Of a stretch of 60,000 bases of DNA, positions 15,301-24,156 are shown one piece after another. The stretch's first letter is position 1; each line of letters begins with the position of its first letter. A program made the position numbers and the translations under genes. Under the pieces are notes generated by a model that was given only the letters and a program-made list of their open reading frames with translations, had not been told where the DNA came from and did not search any database. Source of the stretch: Antedon mediterranea (lineage: Eukaryota; Echinodermata; Crinoidea; Comatulida; Antedonidae); the NCBI RefSeq assembly GCF_964355755.1, contig NC_092677.1, forward strand, positions 10,750,601 to 10,810,600, given 5' to 3'.

Positions 15301-18300
15301 ATAGCACATTAGGTAGCACAGTCAAATAGATATAGTACTGTACATTATTCTATAAGGATTATCGGGTAGCACATTCTTTCAAATGGATAGCACATTAGGT
15401 AGCACAATCAAATGGATATAGTACTGTACATTATTCTATAAGGATTATTGGGTAGCACATTCTTTCAAATGGATAGCACATTATTTCAAATGGATAGCAC
15501 ATTAGGTAGCACAGTCAAATGGATATAGTACTGTACATTATTCTATAAGGATTATCGGGTAGCACATTCTTTCAAATGGATAGCACATTAGGTAGCACAA
15601 TCAAATGGATATAGTACTGTACATTATTCTATACGGATTATCGGGTAGCACATTCTTTCAAATGGATAGCACATTCTTTCAAATGGATAGCACATTGGGT
15701 AGCACAATCAAATGGATATAGTACTGTACTGTACATTATTCTATACGGATTATCGGGTAGCACATTCTTTCAAATGGATAGCACATTAGGTAGCACAGTC
15801 AAATGGATATAGTACTGTACATTATTCTATAAGGATTATCGGGTAGCACATTCTTTCAAATGGATAGCACATTCTTTCAAATGGATAGCACATTAGGTAG
15901 CACAATCAAATGGATATAGTACTGTACATTATTCTATACGGATTATCGGGTAGCACATTCTTTCAAATGGATAGCACATTCTTTCAAATGGATAGCACAT
16001 TGGGTAGCACAATCAAATAGATATAGTACTGTACTGTACATTATTCTATACGGATTATCGGGTAGCACATTCTTTCAAATGGATAGCACATTCTTTCAAA
16101 TGGATAGCACATTATTTCAAATGGATAGCACATTAGGTAGCACAATCAAATGGATATATGTAATTGTACTGTACATTATTCTATACGGATTATCAGGTAG
16201 CACATTCTTTCAAATGGATAGCAAATTATTTCAAATGGATAGCATGGATTTGGGTAGCACAATCAAATTGAGCACATTGGGTAACACATTGCATCAAATG
16301 GGAGCCTACTGTACAGTTATTCTATTGAATTGAAATATATATTTATAATGGGTAACCTCTTCAGTCAAAGACTGGTCTCCCAGAGGGCCCAGTTGGTGAT
16401 CAGTGGCTGTGATAATACACCGGGGTAACCCCCCACTCGTCTCGAAAGATGTACTAGGTTCTCTAAAGTACACACGAGTTAGATGTGTATTCTATTATCG
16501 GGTGTAGCACATTAAAATTGAGAGGATAAGATGGACATCATAATTTATTATTAAGGGGCAAAACAGCAAATCCTTACTGAGGGGACACTCCTATAAAGCG
16601 GACATTAAGGGGACGGGGAATATTTAAGCTCAGTGCCAATGTTCACTCAATATATTTTCCATCACAAAATAACAAAAAAGACGAAATATTTATATCCATT
16701 TATCGTTATTAAATAAAAATGGATATCATGATAATTATGATACTTTGTTTGTCTTGAAAGTTTTCATTGGTGAAACGTTGCCTGCTACATTTTGAATTTC
16801 CGAGTCCAGATCAGTATTGGTATTCCGTGATCTATTCTAACTAATGAAACAATTTTTAGAAAATGATATCTGATAGATATCATCTAACTTTTAATATAGT
16901 TCTTGTATAACACCATATCAAGTAGTAGTAGAACTTATTGTAGGGTTTTCTTATTATTCAGTCAATTCAGTGTTTCTATACAGAAAAGAGTAGTCAGTGG
17001 CCTTAACATCAATTAATTGTATAATTTGCACCCAAGGTCGAATAGCAAGAAACTCAGGTCCAGTTACATTGGTGTTCATTGGTCAATAGGAAATGAACAG
17101 CACACTTATGGGTGGTGACAAAGTTTAGTTATTGATAAGTTGTCCTTGGGAAAAACACATTAGTTGGGTTGACCATGGGCTGACAGAGTTAACGACTTCG
17201 TAACGCTATCCGGGGCTCCTGCGCCTAATGGCTGCGAAATTATCCCACTTAGGAAAAATTTGGACTCAAGACTTTACAAATATAAATTATTAATGTAATA
17301 ATCCCACCTCCTACTCACTATACTCCATAGTCAGACTCTATGGAATACTATAAATAATTTAAATACATCATTATTATGTTAAATTATATATTAAATAGTC
17401 AAATTGGAAAACTATGATTGTAAAAATAACTGTTTAAATGTTATCATATTGAACGTTTTTTTTGGTAAAAATTATTATTTCTTTTCAATTTCAGTCATCT
17501 TGCAAGACAATGGCAATACTTCTGCACTTTTTCTTCCTGAGCATTCTATTTTGGATCGTGGTTGAATCTGGTCATCTGCTTCTGGACGTAACACAAAGTC
17601 TTTTGCAAAAGAGCGACAAATCTGGAGAACCGTTTTGTTCAGAGCACATGAAATATTACAATATCGTTGGCTGGGGTAAGTGCTTAGTTTTTTTAGTTTT
17701 ATTTATATATGTATATATATATATAAACATATCAGGCAAAGAACATTAATTCTAAACCGCCCGGTGATATACTGAAATTTTAATTAATTAATTTGAAACT
17801 ATAAAGATGAGGAAATCTGTGAGAATGAGAAAAAGTCGCCCCAACCCAGACTCGAACTCGGACCGCCTGCTTGATATGCAGATGTCCTAACCACTGGGGC
17901 TTTCATGGTATTGTTCAAACTCGATTGGATAGCGACTCTTTAACATTCTCGGCGTGGTACGGCGGAACAGCACTAGTCGTCAGTTGTACGCAACAGAGAT
18001 CAAATTGATACGCCCTCATCTTTCAGTATTTTTATTCACGAGGCGGGATCTCCGAAGAGATACTTTTATATATATAAACATATCAGGCAAAGAACATTAA
18101 TTCTAAACCGCCCGGTGATATACTGAAATTTTAATTAATTAATTCGAAACGATAAAGATGAGGAAATCTGTGAGAATATATATATAAATCCAAAGACAAA
18201 TTACTGAAAAAATGACAATGCTGTAGGTATCAGTGGCTGGATCTCAATGGAGAAAAAAAAAGCGAAAAGCTAAATCAAAACGATAAAGTAAAACAGCCTG

Positions 18301-21300
18301 AAAAGTTAGCAGAGCTTTCAGGCAACACTAGCCCTTCATCAGTGCAAGTGATATAAATATATATTTATTATTTTATTTTTATTCTACTGCAGTTGTAACT
18401 ATACTTTTTATCCAAATATTTAACAAGATTTTTTTTTTGGCAATTTCATTACACACTGTTTATTATAGTAACTACCTCATACACTTCTACATGAAACAAC
18501 CTTAAATGGTATTTCAGTAACAATTGTAGTTACTGCAGTAGAATTTTATCATGATCCCTTAGTAGTGCTTTGTATTGTTTCACGGTGTTGTTTGATATTT
18601 CATGAAAAAAAATTCTAATAAATCTATTTGATTATTGTAGGTATACCGTTTATGATTGTTTCCATTGCTATAGCAACAGATGTTGATGCGTATGACCTTC
18701 AAGATGGAGAATTGTAAGTTTTGTTTGACAAAAAAAATAAAAGATCCAACTTTTATGATTATGTATCTTTGACTATATTTTTATTTGTACACAGTTGTTG
18801 GTTGAGCCTGAATCAAGGATTGACAGCAACGTACATTGTACCATGGGTTCTTGCCAACATAGTAAGTTTTTTTGGTCAAATTAACAAATGTTTCCAGCAG
18901 ATTGCCAGCTTCACAAATAATCACTTAGAACTTTTATAGTGTTGTTTTCTGATCATTTACTGTTATTTTGAAGTATGCACAAATTTAAGAAATTCGAAAC
19001 GATATTAGGATACAATATATGGAAAATAATTTACGTATATATTTTTTTTATAGTTCTGCGCAGTTGCATTAGGAACAGTGTATAGACGAACTGATGATAA
19101 TGTACGCAGAGAGGATAAGACTACCGGATTTGTGTAAGTTTTTTTTTGGGGGTTAAATAATTCATTGAAATTGATGTTTATTAATTTTCATTATAATTAT
19201 TAGCACTAATAGACAGGCCATCATCATCACCATCAGTGCAAATTTATATCCTTAGTCAATTTTTTAGATAAAAAAGTTATTAGTTATTTCCAGGCTTTAA
19301 ATTTCATTGTATAAATTATTTATTTTCATACCATATATGATGAGTATTGTTCAAGGTTTTCATAGTAAAAACCTATTTTGTTTTACAGTGCTGGTTGGAA
19401 GGCTTGTTCTGTGCTTCTCATCATTTATGACATAACTTGGTTGTTTGGACATCTGTCTATCTATGACTATGGCATCATCCTTACTTACGTCTTCTACTTT
19501 CTTGCCTCATTTTATGTAAGTTTTCTTTCACTCATATCATTTATATTCTATAATATACAAAATAAAACAAGTTAAAAAATAAAGTGTTTCAATTGTCAAC
19601 ATATTTTACATATTTTTCTGAACAATAGTAATAATAGTACAAATAGTAATTAATGGTGATGTTATTGCTTTCCACAAATAAAAACGGTTATATAGCATAT
19701 GTTTAACGCAATCTTAAGAAGTAATGAAAAACAGTGGAAAGAGTGAAAAATGCAAAATCTTTTATCGATTTTCTGAACTATAACTATTATTACCTTATCT
19801 TCATTACATAATTGTCTTTGATCTTTCAGGGCTGTTGTATGTACTATTGCCACAGTACTTGGAATCGAGAGGTAAGAAAACAATAATTTGAGGAAGATTT
19901 TTTAGGTTTGTTAGTGTTGAAGGCATTTATTTCAAAAATATCAAATATCAAGAATTGATCAAATATAGTACAAATTCTTTTATTTGGCGTTACAGCAAGC
20001 ATTTATTAAATTTTTTTTTTTTTATGCCTGTACTATTTCATGCAGCTCAAAGCGGTTATTTGTTTTGAGAATCCAGATTTTGAGTTAACAATTATCCGAA
20101 GAATTCATCTAGTAAGTATTTTTTTTTAATTTGGTGTTATGTATTTACGGTAATTATTAGTTTTTGTGGTGAATATTCGGTTTTTTTTAACACTATTTTA
20201 ATTTTTGTTTTATATCACATTGCTACTCCTCTGTTTTTGCTTTGATTATATTCATTTATAAATAGATTTCAAAATAGCTTTTTATAATTAGATGCATGTA
20301 CAGTTAGTAGTAGTATGCTATATTAGTGTAGCATAGTGTATTAGTTTATATGTAGCGCACACACAGTCATTTGTTAGCTTGCTTTTTATTCTAGATGCAT
20401 ATAATACTATTTTGCATGGTGTAGTAAAGTACCATATACGACTGAGTATATTCCCAGCGGCCTGGGAAATGGAATTTCCCAAAGTCTTGTGTATATATTT
20501 AGCAGAAATTACAGGTTTGAAGTATGGTACTATATTCAGTATATATTTAGTAGACTAGTGTAACAGCTTGATTTAGCAATGAATTGGCATAACAGCTATG
20601 AGCACTCACTGGCTAAACCCATGGCTTAAGGGTATAAGGAGAAACAAAAAGGCATTAAAATATGTTGAAAAGGCTAAAAACACCACTGAATGCATTAACT
20701 TAACTCATTAAGTATTAGATTTAAATAGCTTTTTTGCATGTAGTAAAAACATATTCGGTGCGGTGTTATTCAAAGACAAGTTCTTAAGTAACAAAATCAA
20801 TATTATTGAAACAAACCAATATTTATTCTCTGTGTGAAAATTTCTAATATATAGCATATGGTTTAATATTTGCCTTTTAGCTTAACAAGATTAAGAATAC
20901 AAGGATATCGATCATGTAGAAAATAGCTATAATCAAATAAATATGATATTTATTGTGTTATGTTGCCATAGAAACGGTAAACAAGCACAGACACATAAAA
21001 TTATACTGTCATCTCATAGGGGCCTGGCTATAAAATTAATAAGTATTGTGTGGGATTATACTTGGATTGTATTGTAATCTTAAATGTATCTTAAATAAGG
21101 GGCATAGGATGACACATACTTTTCCATTATCATCTTAGTCATAATTTTGATGTTTACAATTATTTCTAATTTTTCAGAAACCAGAACCAGTCAAAAAGAA
21201 AAATAACCTTGTCTGTATGTATATTTTTAAAATAAAAACACACAGTTTTGTTTTATGAAATAAATGCATTTGGAACCACAAAAAGTTATATGGAACCATT

Positions 21301-21570
21301 TAAATAGAAAATTCAAACAATTTAATTGTACTTTTCTCATGATATTGTACTTTTTTTTTATTTGATCAACAAAAATGTTAAATATAAATTAATAATTAGA
21401 CTTTTAAGCTCTATCCAAAATATGATTTATTACTTAGTATTTTATATAGTGGTAACAAATGTTGTATCTTATAATACAAACAGATTATACCTGTAGTAAC
21501 AATGAATAATATCTAAATTGTGTTTTTTAAGGTATTAATATTTGTCTTCCTATTTTCAGATCATGCGTAA
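1..21570 (+). CDS. Gene A: LamG-like/GAIN/7TM adhesion-GPCR-type receptor, 5' partial
   Basis: This is a spliced gene read through 29 exons: 1-54, 122-374, 768-1103, 1441-1631, 2196-2367, 2576-2755, 3438-3579, 3756-3952, 4427-4609, 6074-6189, 6652-6840, 7363-7431, 7691-7808, 8319-8480, 8707-8785, 10407-10527, 10896-10951, 11206-11332, 12018-12121, 13268-13373, 17495-17675, 18641-18713, 18795-18861, 19054-19133, 19389-19515, 19830-19871, 20046-20111, 21178-21214 and 21560-21570. All junctions are GT-AG and phases agree. The sum is 3639 bases, that is 1212 residues plus a TAA. The order is a partial LamG-like unit, two complete units, a GAIN region with GPS, seven membrane segments and a short tail. 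The family acts at the plasma membrane as a self-cleaving adhesion receptor. Ligand and G protein cannot be read from the sequence. The start codon and signal peptide lie left of the window. Confidence 0.88.
768..2367 (+). CDS. Gene A, LamG-like unit 2
   Basis: Exons 768-1103, 1441-1631 and 2196-2367 encode one complete unit. It opens with a CYYNKDYCW Cys pair and then CPSDPSLCTGGLALTVWLK, the Cys-x6-Cys...W-x-K signature shared by these units. Later strands include WFQLAMTWSASDGLDVVF and TIVLGKSNGYDVGYVSAEYD. Its closest partner is unit 5 of gene B (33816-35020), which has the same three-exon structure and a matching CREANYCW start. Introns at 1104-1440 and 1632-2195 hold fragments of a repeat with words like 'tattaagagga' and 'gaataggggtgt'. 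Confidence 0.8.
2576..4609 (+). CDS. Gene A, LamG-like unit 3
   Basis: Exons 2576-2755, 3438-3579, 3756-3952 and 4427-4609 encode a third unit. The Cys signature is CMSDLEKCSPAGLTFSVFVK, followed by GFAIFYDGV, WFNVAYSWSTSTGLSLYING and LGKRNDKNEGYLGGAFDDPA. Unit 6 of gene B (35252-37107) is the paralogous copy, with exon lengths 111, 139, 200 and 198 against 180, 142, 197 and 183 here. The first exon of gene A is longer by 69 bases, in frame. Confidence 0.8.
4110..4110. other. Boundary of intron 3953-4426 repeat content
   Basis: The intron between the last two exons of LamG unit 3 contains one short copy (3984-4110) of the 'tagtgtagacagagc' MITE family, with three internal repeats of 'atatggtagtgatatga'. 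Nothing else is recognisable up to 4426. Confidence 0.5.
4915..5090 (+). repeat. Dispersed repeat with hammerhead-like core, copy 1
   Basis: This segment has CTGATGA at 4923-4929, a GGGC...GCCC hairpin and GAAA at 4946-4949. It continues to 'ttcagtaattt' and a TA microsatellite. An inverted copy lies at 18188-18350. A copy of its 3' part lies at 34672-34815, where 'gtatctccattgagatcc' is duplicated in tandem. The core looks like a hammerhead ribozyme, but there is one extra A after CTGATGA and stem I does not pair well. It may be a tail of a retroelement. Confidence 0.55.
5098..5455. repeat. Dispersed repeat carrying a tRNA-like gene, copy 1
   Basis: About 360 bases, flanked on both sides by TA microsatellites, recur nearly unchanged at 17722-18075. 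A truncated third copy lies at 18082-18178. The repeat runs from 'cattaggcaatgaacattaa' to 'ggcgggatctcctgagagat'. A tRNA-shaped sequence sits in its middle on the - strand. No open reading frame or clear terminal inverted repeat was found, so the class is unknown. Confidence 0.7.
5206..5277 (-). tRNA. tRNA-like gene, anticodon loop suggests AUC, inside a repeat
   Basis: Read on the - strand, the sequence folds as a complete cloverleaf. The acceptor GCCCCAG pairs with TTGGGGC. The D arm is GTCT/GGAC, the anticodon arm is TCTGC-ATATCAA-GCAGG and the T arm is CCGAG-TTCGAGT-CTCGG. A run of five T follows within a few bases, a Pol III-type terminator. U33 is in place and the anticodon would be AUC, which is unusual because animal Asp tRNAs carry GUC. 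The D arm resembles Glu/Asp tRNAs. The second copy (17722-18075) has lost about 8 bases of the tRNA, which favours a mobile tRNA-derived sequence. Confidence 0.5.
6074..11332 (+). CDS. Gene A, GAIN region and GPS cleavage motif
   Basis: Ten exons (6074-6189 to 11206-11332) cover a linker with two Cys (PGCKVLHDADC), helical acidic segments and the GAIN beta-sandwich. The GPS lies in the last two exons. CAYW is followed by KW, DGC, and then ICHCYHFTAFAVVM. These are the four Cys and two Trp expected of a GPS, with the cleavage tripeptide written H-F-T instead of the usual H-L-T/S. The residues after the cleavage point (TAFAVVMDP) would be the tethered agonist. Cleavage itself is inferred from the family. 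Confidence 0.85.
6853..7019. mobile_element. MITE family with 'gtctacactatcaaac' inverted ends, copy in gene A
   Basis: The ends are 'ttaaagccctgtcttcacta' and an inverted '...agtgctttaa'. The interior has 'gatgtgcccatatatggaca' and 'catatttgggcacatcac'. It sits in intron 6841-7362. Confidence 0.7.
8786..10406 (+). other. Gene A intron with three tandem GC-rich repeats and a MITE
   Basis: An AAT microsatellite lies near 9030-9045. Three copies of a segment containing 'cgccggacaccat' and 'ggtatttctgagtcaaggtt' start near 9118, 9241 and 9344. A degraded MITE with four tandem 'gtgatatgcccaaatatg' units follows at 10153-10350. No exon was recognised. Confidence 0.6.
11385..11870 (+). repeat. Tandem and dispersed 'cccctctgactatgggtacc' repeat
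   Basis: A segment with 'cccctctgactatgggtacc' and 'gtaggggttttactgtagat' repeats two to three times at about 130-base spacing in intron 11333-12017. Related fragments about 'rows of one-sided tattaagaggacacc' type occur near 1217-1385, 1735-1945, 36660-36790, 53680-53780 and 55125-55340. Confidence 0.65.
12018..20111 (+). CDS. Gene A, seven-transmembrane domain
   Basis: TM1 is in exon 12018-12121 (AGSILSMIVLLVIIIFLRF) and TM2 in 13268-13373 (VNLFMAGFLTALCLFISAL). TM3 is in 17495-17675, with the conserved Cys in SSCKTMA. TM4 spans 17495-17675/18641-18713, and FCWLS gives the partner Cys in the second extracellular loop. TM5 ends in exon 19054-19133. TM6 has the family B2 TWLFG motif (19389-19515), and TM7 runs into GCCMYYCHSTWNRE (19830-19871). 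These features place it in the adhesion GPCR class. Introns hold a 20-bp minisatellite (between the TM1 and TM2 exons) and a 3.8-kb inverted-repeat region (between TM2 and TM3). Confidence 0.88.
12180..13160 (+). repeat. 20-bp minisatellite between the TM1 and TM2 exons of gene A
   Basis: The unit is TACCTGGGAGTATAAATGAG, repeated several tens of times from about 12360 to 13060, with degenerate units on both sides. It creates spurious open frames on the - strand that encode periodic peptides only. It lies entirely inside intron 12122-13267. Confidence 0.9.
13418..17229. mobile_element. 3.8-kb element bounded by perfect 31-bp inverted repeats, satellite-filled
   Basis: The left end 13418-13448 starts ATTAGGCGCAGGAGCCCCGG. 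It is exactly the reverse complement of 17199-17229. Weaker similarity continues inward for roughly 150-200 bases ('aatgtgtttt', 'aaggac', 'gggctgttca'). The interior holds a large satellite (14452-16305) and no convincing protein-coding frame. No clear target-site duplication was found. It resembles a non-autonomous foldback element that picked up or generated a satellite. It sits in the intron between the TM2 and TM3 exons of gene A. Confidence 0.6.
14452..16305 (+). repeat. Compound satellite array in gene A intron
   Basis: A short unit 'tttcaaatggatagcacatt' alternates with a longer one that contains 'gtactgtacattattctata' and 'cggattatcgggtagcacat'. Together they form irregular higher-order repeats of about 100-200 bases, with more than ten copies of the 'attatcgggtagcac' landmark. 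The array lies inside the inverted-repeat element 13418-17229. Confidence 0.9.
17722..18075. repeat. tRNA-carrying dispersed repeat, copy 2, plus partial copy 3
   Basis: This is a second copy of the 5098-5455 repeat, in the same orientation and between TA microsatellites. Its tRNA part lacks about 8 bases of the D-arm region ('attagacc' on the + strand), so it is a broken tRNA. A truncated third copy follows at 18082-18178. Confidence 0.75.
18188..18350 (-). repeat. Hammerhead-like dispersed repeat, copy 2 (inverted)
   Basis: This is the inverse of the segment at 4915-5090. The CTGATGA box is at 18342-18336 and GAAA at 18319-18316 on the - strand. One hairpin base differs (GCCC to GCCT) but still allows a G-U pair. 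It abuts the tRNA-carrying repeat at a TA microsatellite, as copy 1 does. Confidence 0.55.
20112..21177 (+). other. Gene A intron with no recognised element
   Basis: This 1.07-kb AT-rich intron lies before the exon that encodes the KPEP tail. I see no repeat family, RNA gene or plausible exon in it. Confidence 0.5.
21178..21570 (+). CDS. Gene A, short cytoplasmic C-terminus and stop
   Basis: Exons 21178-21214 and 21560-21570 encode KPEPVKKKNNLVYHA and the stop TAA at 21568-21570. Gene B ends with the same two-exon arrangement, KPEP...YHP then stop. The tail therefore stays very short in both paralogues, with a conserved start (KPEP) and end (YH plus one residue). Confidence 0.8.
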
Positions 21571-22343
21571 TCAAATTTGAAGAAACTATGTTGTATTGAA
21601 ACGATAAAAGAATTAAGAAATGGAACATCAACATGAAAGCGATATCATTTTAATATATTTGATATTATAATTATATAAAATATAATTTTAATATAATTAT
21701 ATAATTTTGTAACATTAATTTTTAAATATTTTTGTTGTGTAGTATAAGTTTAATAATTATTGTTATTTATGCAATTATTGTATTGTGATTAATTCATTGC
21801 ACAAGAAGAATAGTTCAAAGTTATAAATTAAACTGTCTGTCAATATAGGTATTAGTATAATATAGTAGATGTATTTAAAATGCATTTGACATACATTATT
21901 TTTATGTACAAAAAATATTTTTAAAAATTTAATAGAGTTTTATGAATTAGATTCATTGTACATTAGGTTATTTATTGTTTATATAACATTTAGAATAATG
22001 GAATTTTGTGCGTAAGTCTAATAACTTGATTGATGACGTCATTTACTAAATTTTGTATTAGGTTGTGTTTAGACTACCCATCATAGAAATTGAATCAGTT
22101 TAATATTGTGCTGTCCTGCATCGTGTAAAAGATTGCCAAAGCCACAAACAATAGCCTAGGCCTGGTTTCTGTATTTAATACTGAGTTTACCGCCTCTGCT
22201 AGTATTGCACTTAATTGATAATTTTATTTTTAATTTAGTAATTTTGTTCTTTTTTTTTATTCAACTGAATGTGCTTATAAACAACAAGTTAGTTTCTGAC
22301 TACTGACTGAAACGTATTTTTGATTATTTATCGATATTTTAAG

Positions 22344-22349
22344 AATAAA
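22344..22349 (+). promoter_or_regulatory. Candidate poly(A) signal of gene A
   Basis: An AATAAA hexamer lies about 770 bases after the gene A stop in otherwise AT-rich, non-coding sequence. AT-rich DNA produces such hexamers by chance, so the assignment is tentative. Confidence 0.35.
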
Positions 22350-23104
22350 CATTTTTCCTCAAAAGACTGCTTCATGTTTTTATTTATATTACATATTTTT
22401 TTTAATATACATATTTAAATCGATAAAAACATAACATTTATTTTCTTGTTTATATATTAATAATAATTATAATAATAATACTTATAATACTTTTCTCACT
22501 CATACAAAAACAAAACAAAATGAAAATCAGAAATGAGTAAAGAAAAATAAAACGATTTAAATTATATGAAAAATCATTGATTACTAAAGAGGGTGGATGT
22601 TCCTAAAAGCAACGCTTTACAAGACAAAAAAATAAGTATAGATGTGTAGAAAATATTAATGTTAAATAATGTTTAAAATGTATAGTAAGGTTAATCTGTT
22701 TTGACCTACATACTTTACCAGTACCAGTTTCTCTGCCATGGCGTGCTTTTGTTGAAAGCAATATAAAAATGTTGTTAAATTATAAAAAAAAAATATAGTT
22801 TTTGAGTAAAGTGTTCTATATTATAAATTCTAAATTGATACAGTAATTAATTTTATACAAGTCTTTATTGAGAAATAATCAATAAATGTGTCAACAATTT
22901 GCACATGATAAAACTTCATTTAGTCCTGTGTAAACATTTAAACTAGAAGACAACAATAAGTGATTAAACATGTTGATTAGGTTTCTTGGTATTATATTAC
23001 AGTTTATCAATATTAATTCTTAGTTAATTCACTTTAATGCTGTTGTGACAGACACTATTGCTCAATCTATCCACGGATATGTTACAGTTCAGCTGTCTAT
23101 CTGC

Positions 23105-23460
23105 CATTATGAGTGTGGTATAGTGTATTCAATAAGGAAGAGATAGAAGAGACAGTTGCAGATCTAGAAATGTTCAGTGAAGATGAAGGAATCTCAGTTC
23201 AAGTACTTTTTCTGTGGTAGCAGGAGTGTCCACCTGTCCTGTACTTTCTACATTGAGTGACACTTGGTGCTAATGCTAATTGGGGGTTGGGAAGGAGGGA
23301 GTGGGTATTTCAGATAACAACTTGGCCTCATTAAAAAAGTGTTTTTTTAATAAATGTTTGTGTCTTTAGTTTTTCAGAACCAAAGCTTCATGAAATAGCC
23401 GAGGTGATAAAAAAGTTCCAGAAACTATTCAGCCATGTTCTTAGAAGTTGCAGAAAATAA
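23105..23460 (+). pseudogene. Possible remnant of an unidentified gene (two exon-like pieces)
   Basis: Two stretches look coding. Near 23105-23200 one frame reads VFNKEEIEETVADLEMFSED. At about 23370-23460 another reads FSEPKLHEIAEVIKKFQKLF and stops after RSCRK, next to an AATAAA. An AG acceptor precedes the second piece. I do not recognise the protein, and the pieces could also be chance in this composition. Confidence 0.2.
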
Positions 23461-23570
23461 AAACAATTCTGATATCAAATTATTTCTCTCATTTTTATTG
23501 TTTTTGATACTGAATAATGCAATGTATTTAAAAATAATATATAATGTTTAATATTTGTATAGTTGGCTAT

Positions 23571-23985
23571 GATTGTTTTTTACCATTTGATAGAAAGAGT
23601 TCAGAATTATATTACATAAAAATCGTGTTTAAATGTCTCCATCTAACCCATATCCATATATATTTGTTGAGCTATATTTTCTTGTGTTTAGTATATTTTT
23701 TATATATTCTTGATTTTTTATAGTTGGCTATTGTTTTTTACCATTTAATAGAAAAAGTTTAGAATTATATTACATAAAAATCGTCTTAAAATGTCTCCAT
23801 CTAAACCTTATCCACATATATTTGTTGAGGTATATTTTCTTGTGTTTAGTCAATTTTTAATATTTCTTGATGTTTTATAGTTGGCTATTGTTTTTTACCA
23901 TTTAATAGAAAAAATTCAGAATTATATTACATAAAAATCATGTTCTAAACTAATCTAACCCTTATCCACAGATATTTGTTGCAAT
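23571..23985 (+). repeat. Three tandem copies of a 150-160-bp sequence upstream of gene B
   Basis: Copies begin 'agttggctat' near 23571, 23722 and 23879. They share 'attatattacataaaaatc' and 'tttaccattt'. They end about 70 bases before the first recognised exon of gene B. Confidence 0.85.
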
Positions 23986-24054
23986 CTCAAAACCTTTGAA
24001 CAATTGAAGCAGAGAAAGAACCCCCAAAAACCTAACATTTTTTTATATTTTAAG

Positions 24055-24156
24055 TGAACTGTTCGTCTGATGTGGATTGCTTCCATGGACAGTGCATTGA
24101 CTTCTGGTGTGAATGTGAAGAAGGTTGGGAACTTGTCCGTAACAGAGGCTGTTACA
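24055..24156 (+). CDS. Gene B, N-terminal EGF-like exon
   Basis: The exon encodes NCSSDVDCFHGQCIDFWCEC followed by EEGWELVRNRGC, a six-Cys EGF spacing. It enters in phase 1, so it needs an upstream exon ending one base into a codon. It is the first exon I can support for gene B. Confidence 0.75.

Larger units (their letters stand above)
21571..24054. other. Gene A 3' region and spacer to gene B
   Basis: After the gene A stop come about 770 bases of AT-rich putative 3' UTR, then a spacer. The spacer holds a coding-like fragment (23105-23460) and three tandem copies of a 150-160-bp sequence. The missing first exon and promoter of gene B may lie here, but no convincing ATG plus signal peptide in the needed phase was found. 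Confidence 0.5.

Noticed and set aside
23075-23117. Signal-peptide exon for gene B (MLQFSCLSAIMSV)
   Set aside because: It is short, the donor is weak, and the phase (0) does not join the phase-1 EGF exon.
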